Positions 1-9,467 are shown, counted from the stretch's first letter. The stretch: DNA of 64,000 nt from Desulfosporosinus hippei DSM 8344 (GCF_900100785.1 NZ_FNCP01000007.1:62001-126000); one strand, 5' to 3'. Made by a program: numbers and translations. The notes: a model not told the origin generated them from the letters alone.

Positions 1-555
1 GCTACGTTTTTTCTATCGAGTCCCTGGGCCGACAAACATCAGGAGTTAGTGCGCAGAATGGTCGCAGAGGGGCACGAGATCGGTTCCCACGGAAACCGTC
101 ACATTGATCTTAATACACTGGCCTCGGAAGAAATTGAAAAAGAGATTATTACAGCCCAGCAAGTTCTAGAACCGTTAACAAATCAAAAAATACGGCTACT
201 TCGTCCCCCCAACGGTGCCTATAATAACAAGGTAATTGCCGCCGCCGATAAATTGGGTTATCGGGTGATCCAATGGAGTGTTGATTCTCTTGACTGGAAA
301 CGTCCTGGACCAAGCGCTGTTATTAACAATGTACTTAATGGTTCCCGGGCGGGAAGCGGAGCTAAAGCAGGAGATATAATCTTATTTCACGCTTCTGATT
401 CTGCTCCGGATACCGTGGAAGCCCTGCCCACTGTCATTAAAAGCCTTAAACTTAAAGGAAATACTTTAATTCCTATTGGACAATTGCTATCACAAGCAAG
501 CAGCACCTGGCCTCCAGAGAGCAATTTAAAAGAAGAACCTCTCACAGCCAGATAA
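1..555 (+). CDS. Polysaccharide deacetylase (NodB fold), 5' end outside window
   Basis: The reading frame is open from base 1, so the start lies upstream. About 184 residues are visible. The motif HEIGSHGNRHIDL matches the metal-binding H-x3-H region of the NodB polysaccharide deacetylases, and RPPNGAYNN matches the downstream R-P-P/F-x-G motif of the family. GDIILFHASD near the end is the usual closing strand with a conserved histidine. Members remove acetyl groups from peptidoglycan or chitin-like sugars outside the cell; in sporeformers PdaA/PdaB types act on spore cortex. Which substrate is used here cannot be told. It converges with the next gene with no gap between the stop codons. Confidence 0.88.
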   Translation, partial: ATFFLSSPWADKHQELVRRMVAEGHEIGSHGNRHIDLNTLASEEIEKEIITAQQVLEPLTNQKIRLLRPPNGAYNNKVIAAADKLGYRVIQWSVDSLDWKRPGPSAVINNVLNGSRAGSGAKAGDIILFHASDSAPDTVEALPTVIKSLKLKGNTLIPIGQLLSQASSTWPPESNLKEEPLTAR

Positions 556-1566
556 TCACCATTTTTCGTTCATTTCGGCCACCACTTTTTGCAGACTTCT
601 ATCTGCTTTCAGACGCTCAACAATCTGATTCAGACTTTTTTGTGCATCAACTCCCAATTCGCCCTCTAACCCTTCTTTTTGAGCTTGATCAAGTAATTCT
701 TTTCCTTCGTCTAAGTCCCCTTCTGTCACTGCTTTAATTCCATTCACATACTTAATTAAGGCATCCCCTTGATGGAGCCCTTCTATAGCAGAAAGGCTTT
801 TAGACAGACTTATGGTATCGCCTTCACGAACTGCTAAGATAGCCTTTTTAGTCTCATACAACACATTAGTCGGACGCCATGTTTGAGCATCAATCATCCG
901 GCTAAGTTCTATAGCTCTTGCCCATTGCCCATCACCAATAGCCTCATCAAAGGCTAGCGAGAGACCTGCAGGGTTATTGGGATTTAGTTGTTGGGCAGCT
1001 TGAAGCTCAGCCTGGGCAGTCTGACGGTCTCCCCTAATCAAAGCTGCTTGAGCCATGATTAAATGCCTAAGGGTCTGTTCATCAATTGATAGCTCCTTCC
1101 ATTCTAGATTGCTCCCAGAGAGTAATTTTTGAGACTCCTCTGGCTTACCGTTAGAGATTGACATTAATGCTTTCGCCAATTGTTTAAGATTACCTTCACT
1201 CATTTTGTCCAAAACATCTTGCGCTGACCGTCCGTCCTTTGGCAAATAATAAAGGTATAACCAAAAATGGTGCTTTTCATCTTGGTATGAGGCTAACTCT
1301 GTTACATCTAGGCTTGCACTACCCGTATTAAGAGCAACCCAAAGTTTTGTTTCTTTAACGTAAGGTAGCTTATTTAACCATCCTTTATTCTCAATCCACT
1401 GTAAATCTTCTTGTACTATAGAAACATCGTATACACTTCTTGCCTGCTTCATATGTTGAATTCGCCAAATTAACGGCCCGAAAACAAATATTAAGAAAAT
1501 AACCACTAAAAATAAAATTGAAATCTTCCAAGGATTTCTCGAACTACGTTTACGCCGCGCAAACAA
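556..1566 (-). CDS. Membrane-anchored TPR-like protein, function unknown
   Basis: A basic N terminus (RRKRSSRN) is followed by one membrane segment (ISILFLVVIFLIFVFGPLIW), placing the rest outside the membrane. The C-terminal half holds helical repeats of TPR character, for example GDRQTAQAELQAAQQLNPNNP. I chose the TTG at 1566 because GAGGG lies six bases before it; an upstream TTG at 1584 is in frame but has no convincing ribosome site. The role is unknown. TPR proteins of this layout usually scaffold envelope complexes. Confidence 0.7.
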   Translation of the reverse strand: MFARRKRSSRNPWKISILFLVVIFLIFVFGPLIWRIQHMKQARSVYDVSIVQEDLQWIENKGWLNKLPYVKETKLWVALNTGSASLDVTELASYQDEKHHFWLYLYYLPKDGRSAQDVLDKMSEGNLKQLAKALMSISNGKPEESQKLLSGSNLEWKELSIDEQTLRHLIMAQAALIRGDRQTAQAELQAAQQLNPNNPAGLSLAFDEAIGDGQWARAIELSRMIDAQTWRPTNVLYETKKAILAVREGDTISLSKSLSAIEGLHQGDALIKYVNGIKAVTEGDLDEGKELLDQAQKEGLEGELGVDAQKSLNQIVERLKADRSLQKVVAEMNEKW

Positions 1567-1655
1567 TCCTATCCCTCGTTTCAAGCTAACTTTATAACTC
1601 TAAAAAAGTTCTTTTTTTTGCAACAATCAATAAGATCTTGAACCAAAGAATCTTC

Positions 1656-2522
1656 TTAATGTCCTTTCCATGATGAAAACCCTTCCCCAACCACTTCTGG
1701 CACTTCAGAAATCGCGACAAAGGCTTGAGGGTCAAAATCACGTACTATTTCTTTAATCTGAGAAAGTTCTGACCGATTAATAACACAATAAACAACTTGC
1801 TTAGCTTCGCCTGAGAAAGCACCAGTTGCTTGGAAAAGTGTAACCCCTCGCTCAAGTTTGGCAATAATCTCTTCTGCAATTCTCTGTGGTTGGGACGTTA
1901 CCACCAGAACTGACTTAGATACACTTAACCCCTCCTGAACAAGATCCACGACTCGTGTAGCGATAAACATATAAATCATAGCATACATTGCCACCTCTGG
2001 CCCAAATAAAAGAGCAGCACATAAAAATATTATTGCATCAATTCCAAGCAATATTTGACCAACACTAAACGCAGTCGTTCTTGCAAGCAGTACTGCTAAA
2101 ATATCAGTGCCGCCAAGGGATCCTCTGGATCGAAAAATTATCCCCATCCCTATCCCTGTGAGAACCCCTCCAGAAATTGAAGCCAGAAGAGTATCATGAG
2201 TTAGGGCTGGCAGATGCGCAGTCAGTGATAAGGTTGCCGACAGTACAGCAACACCAACTATACTGAATACTAGGAAATCCCTGCCTACCATTCGAAGTCC
2301 TAGAAAGAATAAGGGCAGATTTAAAAAAAGAACGGCCCAACTTACCGGCCAATTAAACAAGTAATGTAAAAGGATTGCTATACCTGTAACTCCACCATCA
2401 GCGATTTCATTAGGTATAATTAATGTGTTAATACTCACACTTACTACAGTTGAACCGATTATAATTCCAATAAAGTGCTTAAACAACTGCCAAGTGAAGT
2501 AATCTCGAATCCGTCTTATCAA
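1656..2522 (-). CDS. YitT family membrane protein (YitT + DUF2179)
   Basis: Several hydrophobic segments span roughly the first 190 residues, including glycine-rich DGGVTGIAILLHYLF and RSRGSLGGTDILAVLLA, which are typical of YitT proteins. The last 80 or so residues (VLVVTSQPQRIAEEIIAKLERGVTLF) match the soluble DUF2179 domain that ends these proteins. The family is common in Firmicutes, is membrane-bound, and has no firm biochemical function. I favour the TTG at 2522 because GGAGG sits five bases upstream; an ATG at 2534 is in frame but overlaps that ribosome site. Confidence 0.85.
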   Translation of the reverse strand: MIRRIRDYFTWQLFKHFIGIIIGSTVVSVSINTLIIPNEIADGGVTGIAILLHYLFNWPVSWAVLFLNLPLFFLGLRMVGRDFLVFSIVGVAVLSATLSLTAHLPALTHDTLLASISGGVLTGIGMGIIFRSRGSLGGTDILAVLLARTTAFSVGQILLGIDAIIFLCAALLFGPEVAMYAMIYMFIATRVVDLVQEGLSVSKSVLVVTSQPQRIAEEIIAKLERGVTLFQATGAFSGEAKQVVYCVINRSELSQIKEIVRDFDPQAFVAISEVPEVVGEGFSSWKGH

Positions 2523-2740
2523 TAGAACCTCCATTTCTGCACAATTGTGCTAAACATTTTAAACTTAAATTATACAGTAGAGCCTTTCAAGAGACAAATC
2601 ATATGTTCATAGATAACAACCTCAATCTAGTATACCTCGATCTAGTATATAGCAACAAATATTGACCTGCTCATTGTACTCGCTAATTTTAACTTGACAA
2701 ACTACATATAATTGGATAAAGTATTGAAGTGCCTCAATTA

Positions 2741-2816
2741 GCGCTCGTAGCTCAGTGGATAGAGTGACGGTTTCCGAAGCCGGAGGTCGCAGGTTCAAAT
2801 CCCGCCGGGCGCACCA
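2741..2816 (+). tRNA. tRNA-Arg (anticodon CCG)
   Basis: The 76 bases fold as a cloverleaf with CCA encoded at the 3' end. The acceptor stem has seven pairs, including one T-G. The D arm is GCTC/GAGT, the anticodon loop TTCCGAA carries CCG at 2774-2776, and the T loop is TTCAAAT. Two stem positions do not pair: the outermost anticodon-stem pair (A-G) and one T-stem pair (A-C). It reads CGG codons. A hairpin terminator follows 10 bases later. Confidence 0.95.
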
Positions 2817-2826
2817 TGAGAAATAC

Positions 2827-2856
2827 GCCACAACTATTGTTGTGGCTTTATAATTT
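2827..2856 (+). terminator. Terminator after tRNA-Arg
   Basis: Eight-base stem gccacaac/gttgtggc with a tatt loop, followed by a T-rich run. It ends the tRNA transcript and lies just beyond the ABC operon that converges from the right. Confidence 0.75.
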
Positions 2857-2870
2857 TATTTGAGAAATAA

Positions 2871-3908
2871 TTATTGATGGTTGGTAACAGAGTTGCCAAC
2901 CTTTATCTTTTCATAAGTATGAATTGTCAAGTGACAAGCTACAAAATGCTTATTACCTATATCGATTAACTCCGGATCCATTACTTTACAAATATCTTGC
3001 GTTTCAGGGCAACGGGTATGAAAACGACATCCTGAAGGAGGATTAACCGGACTTGGAGCGTCTCCCTTTAGGATTATTCGACCCTTTTTCTGATTAGGAT
3101 ATGGAAGCAGAATTGCAGATAATAAGGCAATAGTATAAGGATGTCGAGGATTCAGATATAATTCTTCTGAGCTTGTAAGTTCTACTAATTTCCCTAAATA
3201 CATAACTGCTACGCGATTACTTAAGTGTTTAACCATAGCCACATCATGAGCAATGAGGAGATAGGTTAAATTAAACTCTGCTTGCAAATCCTCCAGCAGG
3301 TTAATTACTTGAGCTTGAATTGATACATCTAAAGCAGATACCGGTTCATCACATATAATTAGCTTGGGGTTGACAGCCAACGCCCGAGCAATACCAATCC
3401 GCTGACATTGACCTCCTGAGAATTCATGAGGATAGCGTTCCCCGTGATGAGTGCTCAGTCCTACAACATCTAAAAGCTTAGAGACACGTTTTTCCCGCTC
3501 CACTCGATTTAGAACTCCGTGGATTAAAATAGGCTCGCCGATAATATCTCTTACTCTCATTCGAGGATTTAACGAGGCGAAAGGGTCTTGAAAAATCATT
3601 TGCATTTGGCTGCGAATTTTGCGCATTTCTTCGCGAGATAGCTCATTAAGAGTCTGCCCTTCGAAAATCACCTTACCCTGAGTAGGTTCAAGTAATCTTA
3701 GAATAGTCCGCCCAAGGGTAGATTTTCCACACCCGCTTTCTCCAACCATACCCAGGGTCTCCCCAGGATAAATCTCGAAGGAAACTCCGTCAACTGCCTT
3801 AACATCACCAACGTGCCTTTGAATAACCAGTCCCTTTTTAACTGGAAAGTATTTCTTCAGATTTTCAACTTTCAGAAGTGTCTCCGTTGCTTTATTAGTC
3901 CCAATCAT
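2871..3908 (-). CDS. Dipeptide/oligopeptide/nickel ABC transporter, ATP-binding subunit (DppF/OppF type)
   Basis: Cytoplasmic ATPase that with its DppD-type partner powers peptide or nickel import. Walker A GESGCGKST, signature SGGQCQR and Walker B LIICDEPVSALD are all present. The C-terminal oligopeptide/dipeptide extension has CRFHTRCP and a later cysteine pattern typical of OppD/OppF proteins. The start ATG at 3908 overlaps the stop of the upstream gene as ATGA and has AAAGGG before it, so the two are translationally coupled. It is the last gene of a five-gene operon transcribed leftward. Confidence 0.93.
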   Translation of the reverse strand: MIGTNKATETLLKVENLKKYFPVKKGLVIQRHVGDVKAVDGVSFEIYPGETLGMVGESGCGKSTLGRTILRLLEPTQGKVIFEGQTLNELSREEMRKIRSQMQMIFQDPFASLNPRMRVRDIIGEPILIHGVLNRVEREKRVSKLLDVVGLSTHHGERYPHEFSGGQCQRIGIARALAVNPKLIICDEPVSALDVSIQAQVINLLEDLQAEFNLTYLLIAHDVAMVKHLSNRVAVMYLGKLVELTSSEELYLNPRHPYTIALLSAILLPYPNQKKGRIILKGDAPSPVNPPSGCRFHTRCPETQDICKVMDPELIDIGNKHFVACHLTIHTYEKIKVGNSVTNHQ

Positions 3909-4888
3909 ATTTTTACCCTTTCGTATAAAAAGCAACTTACAAAATGACCTGGCTCGATTTCTAACAAAGTAGGCTTCTCTCGCTCACAAACAGGCATTAT
4001 TCGGCGGCATCTCTGAGCAAAATTACACCCTTGAGGCAAACGATATGGATCAGGGGGATGACCTTCTATAGGATCCAATCGTTGTTTTCTTAGCTCAAGT
4101 TTAGGGGATGATTCTAACATTCCATAAGTATAAGGATGCATTGGCTTAGCAAACAATGTATTAACATCTGTATATTCAACGGTATTCCCGGCATACATAA
4201 CTAATACTTTTTGACATAATTCTGCAATCACACCTAAGTTGTGCGTAATTAGCATAATAGCAGTGCCCAATTCTTGCTGTAGGTTGTTCATTAAATCCAA
4301 AATTTGAGCCTGAATCGTAACATCAAGCGCTGTTGTTGGCTCGTCTGCTATAAGAAGCTTAGGGTTACAAGATAACGCCATGGCAATCATAACTCGTTGA
4401 CGCATGCCTCCACTAAATAGATGCGGATAATTATTAACCCGACCTTTCGCCTCAGGAATACCCACCCTTTCCAGCATCTCAATAGCCCTTCTCTTCGCCA
4501 TAGAGCGACTCACTTTCTGATGAAGAACTATGGTCTCAATCATCTGCTCCCCAACTGTAAGCACAGGATTTAAGGATGTCATAGGGTCCTGAAAAATCAT
4601 CGCTATCTCATTGCCCCGAATTTTCATCATTTCTTTTTCCGACAATTTGAGCAGGTCTTTACCATAAAAAAGCACTTCTCCACCCTCTATTCTTCCTGGC
4701 GGCTGGGGGATTAACCGCATCATAGACATGGCTGTAATACTTTTTCCTGAACCCGATTCTCCAACTATCCCTAGGGTTTCCCCTATTCCAATCTCTAGGT
4801 TAACACCATCAACAGCCTTAACTACTCCGACGTCGGTATAGAAGTAAGTTCTAAGATCTTTGACATGAATTAACAAGTCTCGACCCAT
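3905..4888 (-). CDS. Dipeptide/oligopeptide/nickel ABC transporter, ATP-binding subunit (DppD/OppD type)
   Basis: The second cytoplasmic ATPase of the importer. Walker A is GESGSGKS, the signature is SGGMRQR and Walker B is LLIADEPTTALD. The C-terminal oligopeptide-transport extension contains CNFAQRCRR. The start ATG is fixed by AAGGAGGAG seven bases upstream, which places the first 38 bases inside the end of the preceding permease gene. That arrangement indicates tight coupling within the operon. Confidence 0.93.
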   Translation of the reverse strand: MGRDLLIHVKDLRTYFYTDVGVVKAVDGVNLEIGIGETLGIVGESGSGKSITAMSMMRLIPQPPGRIEGGEVLFYGKDLLKLSEKEMMKIRGNEIAMIFQDPMTSLNPVLTVGEQMIETIVLHQKVSRSMAKRRAIEMLERVGIPEAKGRVNNYPHLFSGGMRQRVMIAMALSCNPKLLIADEPTTALDVTIQAQILDLMNNLQQELGTAIMLITHNLGVIAELCQKVLVMYAGNTVEYTDVNTLFAKPMHPYTYGMLESSPKLELRKQRLDPIEGHPPDPYRLPQGCNFAQRCRRIMPVCEREKPTLLEIEPGHFVSCFLYERVKI

Positions 4889-5708
4889 TACTTTCTCCTC
4901 CTTGCTTAGAACGGGGATCTAACCTATCACGCAAGCCATTTCCCAACAAATTATAACCTATTACCGAGAATAAAAGGGCTGCGCCCGGCCAAAAAATCAG
5001 CCAAGGGGCATTAAAAATAAAGTCTTTGCCTTCGGATAGCATCACTCCCCAGCTCGGAGTTGGTGGTTGTACACCCAAGCCTAAGAAACTTAATCCAGCT
5101 TCAGCTAAAATAACCCCCGCAATATTCATTGTCGTATAGACAATCAGTGGAGATAATATATTTGGGAAGACATGATGTACTATGATTCGCCCATCCTTTG
5201 CACCAATTGAACGAGCAGCTTCAACATATGAGCTAACCTTAATTAAGATGACTTGTCCTCGAACAAGTCGGGCATAATTTGTCCATCCTACTATACCTAA
5301 TACAAAAAATACTGAGATCATGCTTGGTTCAAAGAAAGTCATTATAATAATTGCCATCAGAAAATATGGAAATGCCGAAAAAATATCTGTTAATCTCATG
5401 ATTAAGGAATCAACCCAACCTCCATAATATCCTGAAACCGAGCCGACGATTACCCCAAGAAGCAAAGAAATACTTGTTGCAGTAACTCCAATCATTAACG
5501 AAGCTCTAGCTCCATAAATAATTCTGCTCAAGATGTCTCTCCCCAGCAAATCTGTTCCCATGAAATGTTTGAAATTGGGCCCTTGCAAAGAATCTTTCAA
5601 GACAACTTGCACAGGATCGTAGGGTGCAATAGTCTCAGCAAGAATGGCAACGAGGGTCATCAAAGCAACAATTAAAAGTCCAAATTGCGACCCCTTTGAT
5701 AATTTCAA
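4851..5708 (-). CDS. Dipeptide/oligopeptide/nickel ABC transporter, permease (DppC/OppC type)
   Basis: Inner-membrane subunit with about six membrane spans. The N-terminal segment (LAETIAPYDPVQV) and the LLGRDILSRIIYGARASL block are hallmarks of DppC/OppC permeases. The EAA loop reads EAARSIGAKDGRIIVHHVFPN. A TTG at 5708 is preferred because GGAGGAG lies nine bases upstream. An in-frame TTG at 5726 would swallow that ribosome site. Confidence 0.92.
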   Translation of the reverse strand: MKLSKGSQFGLLIVALMTLVAILAETIAPYDPVQVVLKDSLQGPNFKHFMGTDLLGRDILSRIIYGARASLMIGVTATSISLLLGVIVGSVSGYYGGWVDSLIMRLTDIFSAFPYFLMAIIIMTFFEPSMISVFFVLGIVGWTNYARLVRGQVILIKVSSYVEAARSIGAKDGRIIVHHVFPNILSPLIVYTTMNIAGVILAEAGLSFLGLGVQPPTPSWGVMLSEGKDFIFNAPWLIFWPGAALLFSVIGYNLLGNGLRDRLDPRSKQGGESNGSRLVNSCQRS

Positions 5709-5731
5709 GTTTGCCAGCTCCTCCAAAAGGA

Positions 5732-6664
5732 TTAATCATATCTTATTCGAGGATCTAAAACTGCATATAAAATATCTACAAGCAGGTTTACCAACACGAA
5801 TACAAGGGCTAAAAAGAGAGTAACGCCTTGTACAACAGGATAATCTCGTCGGGAGACTGCATTAATAAGCATAGTTCCAATCCCAGGAAGAGAAAAAATC
5901 ATCTCTGTTAAAACAGTTCCTCCCATCAGGCTTGCAAAGTCCATACCCGCATGAGTTGTAACAGGGATAAGTGCATTTTTTAATCCGTGCTTAAAAACTA
6001 CCACAGGCTTAGAAAGTCCTTTGGCACGAGCTGTTCGAATATAATCCTGTCTCAAGACTTCCAACATACCGGAACGAGTTAATCCTGCATACATTGCCAT
6101 AGAGGCAAATCCCAAGGTAAACCCGGGAAGAATATAATACTGTAGTTGAAAGCCGTCACCACCAGAGCCACTAACCGGCAATATACGAAATATAACTCCA
6201 AATATTAGTTGAAGTATCATTCCTAACCAAAAGCTTGGTACGGATATACCTAGCAGAGTAAAACCCGTAGTAAAAGTATCCCAAGGGCTGCCCTGCTTAA
6301 CTGCAGACAATACACCAATAAGCACACCTGCTGTAACTGCGAAGGTCGTTGCAACAAATGTCAGATTAAAGGTAATAGGGATTTTGTCGAGGAGCATCGT
6401 AGTTACTTCTTGGTGCTGAATATAGGACCGGCCAAGATCCCCGTGAAGGATATTCCAGACATACTGCAGATAACGACTAAAAAAAGGCAGATCTAATCCT
6501 AATTCCTGGCGAACATTGTTCATAATTTGAGGAGAAACGTGTTGGCCTAGCATTAAGGTTACTGGATCCCCCGGTACAAGAGATAACATCAAAAAGGTTA
6601 GCATTGATATCCCTAAACCTACAGGTACGCATTGAAGAATACGCCAAATGATAAAACGTATCAC
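5732..6664 (-). CDS. Dipeptide/oligopeptide/nickel ABC transporter, permease (DppB/OppB type)
   Basis: First permease of the importer, with an N-terminal membrane helix (ILQCVPVGLGISMLTFLML) followed by the conserved LVPGDPVTLMLG segment and an EAA-like loop (DYIRTARAKGLSKPVVVFKH). The start is GTG with AGGAAGAAGG upstream. It follows the binding-protein gene by 23 bases, so order in the transcript is binding protein, DppB, DppC, DppD, DppF. That is the usual order for this transporter class. Confidence 0.92.
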   Translation of the reverse strand: MIRFIIWRILQCVPVGLGISMLTFLMLSLVPGDPVTLMLGQHVSPQIMNNVRQELGLDLPFFSRYLQYVWNILHGDLGRSYIQHQEVTTMLLDKIPITFNLTFVATTFAVTAGVLIGVLSAVKQGSPWDTFTTGFTLLGISVPSFWLGMILQLIFGVIFRILPVSGSGGDGFQLQYYILPGFTLGFASMAMYAGLTRSGMLEVLRQDYIRTARAKGLSKPVVVFKHGLKNALIPVTTHAGMDFASLMGGTVLTEMIFSLPGIGTMLINAVSRRDYPVVQGVTLFLALVFVLVNLLVDILYAVLDPRIRYD

Positions 6665-6687
6665 AAACTTACCTTCTTCCTAGTAGT

Positions 6688-8331
6688 CTATGATAGCCAC
6701 ACACTACGCATATCTTTTTGATCAAGAGCATTAATCGTCAAATTATGAACCTTATCTCCATATATACGGAGATAGTTTGTACTAAACGTCCAAATTGCTG
6801 GTTGATCTTCAACAATTAACTCTTGTATCTTTTTGTAGATCGCCATTCGTTTTGTTATGTCAGTTTCTTCTAAGCCTTGTGTCAGCAACCGCTCAACTTC
6901 CGGATTAGAATAAAAAGTAACATTGTTCATTCCCCATTGAGATTTGGAATAAAGCATCCGTAGGAGATTGTCTGGATCGGGATAATCGGCAACACAGGCT
7001 ACCCGGAACATTTGAAGTTCACCGGATTGCATAGCATTAATGTAGGAACCCCATTCCATATTCTTTAAATGAATTTGAATTCCCACCTCTTTAAGCTGGG
7101 CTTGAAAGGCTTCCGCAACTCTCTGGTTTTCTTGCGTGTAGTTATAGGCGTATTGAATGGGCGCAAGTCCCTGTCCATCAGGGTACCCTGCTAAAGCTAA
7201 GTACTCTTTAGCTTTTTTCTGATCAAAGGTTGGTGCTCTATGGTCAATATCATAACCTGGCATTGTATCAGGTAATGGACCATTTGACACCATAGAACTA
7301 CCCTCTAATACAGTATCGGCGATGCTCTGAATATCAAGAGCGCAAGCAATGGCTTTACGGATATTTATATTATCCTTAAACGGATCCTTAGCAAGGTTAA
7401 ATCCAATATACTGTGTTGTGAGTGTAGTTGTTTTTAGAATTTGATCCGGAATTTCTTTAAGAATAGATTGTCTTTGACCCGGAGGGACCATATCTACATA
7501 ATCCAAATTTCCTGCACGGAACTCGTTAAAAGCTGTAGACTCATCTTTAAAGATTTTATAAATGATTTTATCCACATGGGCCTTAGTTCCATAGTAATCA
7601 GTAAATTTTTCTAGGATTATGTCTTGATCAGCATTCCACTTAACAAACTTAAAGGCCCCTGTTCCAATTAATGTCTCGGGCCTTGCCGCCGGCGTGCCGA
7701 AATCTTTCCCAGCTTTGTTCGCAGACTCAAGCTTATAAATACTTACTGCAGGGTGCCCTAAAGAGGTCAGAAAAACCGCATTTTTTTCTTTCAAGGTCAC
7801 TTCCAGTGTATAATCATCAGTGGCTTTTAATCCAGAAATTGTTTCAAGTTCTCCACTGTTCACTTGAGCGAACCCAACAATAGGTTCAAGTAGGAAGGCT
7901 AAAGGGGATAGTGTATCTTTAGCGGCTAAACGATTCCAGACATCTATAATATCCTGGGCTTTCAAACTCGTTCCGTCATGAAACTTTACATCTTTCCTAA
8001 TCTGAAACGTGATAACTTTCTTGTCTTCTGAATAATCCCAGCTTTCTGCTATTGCAGGTTTTATCTCTAGGGTATTTGGGTCATATCTTATCAATCCATC
8101 ATTGAGTTCTTTGCAAATTTCAATACCATTAATTTCTTCTAAAAAAGCCGGTTCAAGAGCAGAGGGACTTGAAATCATTCCAAAACGGAAAACCCCACCA
8201 TCTACAGGGGTTAATCTGGTCATTTTTTCTTCATTTTTCAAGGCAGTATTCAATCCGCAACCAGACAAGATTATAGTTCCTATCACTAAAACTGCGATAG
8301 TTATCACCAAATTTTTCTTACCCTCAAACAT
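6688..8331 (-). CDS. ABC transporter substrate-binding lipoprotein (family 5, peptide/nickel)
   Basis: Extracellular solute receptor. The N terminus is a lipoprotein signal (ITIAVLVIGTIILSGCG) with a cysteine in the lipobox. Family 5 signatures include the ETIDVWN-like region DIIDVWNRLAAKDTLSP and the later VRVACVADYPDPDN-like block (FRVACVADYPDPDN). Length (547 residues) is normal. I used the ATG at 8331 because GGAGG precedes it directly; an upstream ATG adds 11 non-signal residues. The ligand (peptide, nickel or other) cannot be read from sequence. Confidence 0.92.
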   Translation of the reverse strand: MFEGKKNLVITIAVLVIGTIILSGCGLNTALKNEEKMTRLTPVDGGVFRFGMISSPSALEPAFLEEINGIEICKELNDGLIRYDPNTLEIKPAIAESWDYSEDKKVITFQIRKDVKFHDGTSLKAQDIIDVWNRLAAKDTLSPLAFLLEPIVGFAQVNSGELETISGLKATDDYTLEVTLKEKNAVFLTSLGHPAVSIYKLESANKAGKDFGTPAARPETLIGTGAFKFVKWNADQDIILEKFTDYYGTKAHVDKIIYKIFKDESTAFNEFRAGNLDYVDMVPPGQRQSILKEIPDQILKTTTLTTQYIGFNLAKDPFKDNINIRKAIACALDIQSIADTVLEGSSMVSNGPLPDTMPGYDIDHRAPTFDQKKAKEYLALAGYPDGQGLAPIQYAYNYTQENQRVAEAFQAQLKEVGIQIHLKNMEWGSYINAMQSGELQMFRVACVADYPDPDNLLRMLYSKSQWGMNNVTFYSNPEVERLLTQGLEETDITKRMAIYKKIQELIVEDQPAIWTFSTNYLRIYGDKVHNLTINALDQKDMRSVWLS

Positions 8332-8360
8332 CCTCTTCCCTCCTCCGTTATGAATAATAC

Positions 8361-9038
8361 TCAAGTTTTGATAACTTTGGTTACAATTCTATAAATGTCC
8401 TTATGTATATCCTCTCTACTTCGCAGCTTTCCGTTGTCTACACAATTGACCTTTTCCCATCCGTATGATTCTCTTAACTGCGTGGCATTGTTGTAGGAGT
8501 GAACTAAATAATCATGATTCCTTTCATGGATATCCTTTTCACCATTATCAGTTTGCGTGGCCCTACTGTTGATAAGTACTTGGCTTACTTTTGGAGGCAT
8601 ATCCAGGAAGATAACGCAGTCTGGGATTGGAAGCTTAAACTTTACAAACTCTAAATCCCATAACCAGTCCAGAAACAACTTCCGCTCAATTGGGTCTGTT
8701 ATTTTAGCCGCTTGATGAACCATGTTTGAAGTGGTGTATCGATCTGCTAATATAATGCCTCCATCCTGATAGAACTCTCCCCATGCTTTTTTATAAGATG
8801 CAAATCTATCTGCAGCATAGAAACTTGACGCTACGTAGGCATTAACATCGTTAGGGTCATTGCCAAATTCCCCATTTAAATACATTTTGATTAAAGCAGA
8901 AGAATCACTACCGTAATCAGGAAATGTAACCTGTCTAACTTTATAATTGTCAGAAGATAGTTTATCAAACAGCAATTTAGTTTGAGTTGCCTTACCGCTT
9001 CCATCCCCTGCTTCGATTACAATTAGTTTACCATACAA
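8361..9038 (-). CDS. Thymidylate kinase-like protein with altered P-loop
   Basis: Resembles dTMP kinase, which phosphorylates dTMP to dTDP. The P-loop region reads EAGDGSGKATQ, the DRY motif is present as ADRYTTSN, and FPDYGS corresponds to the substrate-binding FP-x-Y segment. The P-loop lacks the usual Ser/Thr after the lysine (alanine instead) and the first glycine of the loop is alanine. At 225 residues it is slightly longer than typical Tmk. TTG start with AAAGGAG upstream. It precedes the ABC operon by 29 bases and may share its transcript. A paralogue or a divergent Tmk are both possible. Confidence 0.75.
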   Translation of the reverse strand: MYGKLIVIEAGDGSGKATQTKLLFDKLSSDNYKVRQVTFPDYGSDSSALIKMYLNGEFGNDPNDVNAYVASSFYAADRFASYKKAWGEFYQDGGIILADRYTTSNMVHQAAKITDPIERKLFLDWLWDLEFVKFKLPIPDCVIFLDMPPKVSQVLINSRATQTDNGEKDIHERNHDYLVHSYNNATQLRESYGWEKVNCVDNGKLRSREDIHKDIYRIVTKVIKT

Positions 9039-9345
9039 GAAATACCGACTCCTTTATTGGCTATTTTTAAATTTGGGATTATTAGCGATTAACGTGGCTT
9101 TATGGTAATTAGTCTATCAATAAAAACCCTTTTCAACAACACTTTTAATGTTGAAAGTTAATATTTCACACTATAAATCTAAAAGCAGTATTTCCTTTTT
9201 AATTTGAGGTACCCTGTATAAAATTAATTCTAATATAATAAATATCATTAGCTTTACCCTTTAGACTTCGATATTAACCGTAATATCTTAGTCAAACGGA
9301 AGTGAAAATTGTCTTCAAGATCCTTAGCCAATAAAAATGGCAGAA
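9039..9345. other. AT-rich intergenic stretch, no gene seen
   Basis: About 300 bases between the thymidylate kinase-like gene start and the spo0A terminator. It probably holds the leftward promoter for the kinase/transporter genes. I see no coding frame with a ribosome site and no structured RNA. Confidence 0.5.
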
Positions 9346-9387
9346 TGAAAAACCAGCTTAAAACTCAAAGTGTGTTTTAAGCTGGTT
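9346..9387 (-). terminator. Terminator of spo0A
   Basis: A perfect 14-base stem (9351-9364 with 9374-9387) around a nine-base loop. On the minus strand it is followed by a run of T. It lies about 80 bases beyond the spo0A stop codon. Confidence 0.8.
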
Positions 9388-9467
9388 ATATATCATTAGA
9401 CATTTTCGATCAAATATTAAGTAACTTTTCGGCTCCAAAACGTTATTAAGCTATGTTCTTGATCTAT

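Noticed and set aside
2622-2831. Open frame antisense to the tRNA (ARRDLNLRPPASETV...)
   Set aside because: It is the complement of tRNA-Arg, a well-known spurious translation.
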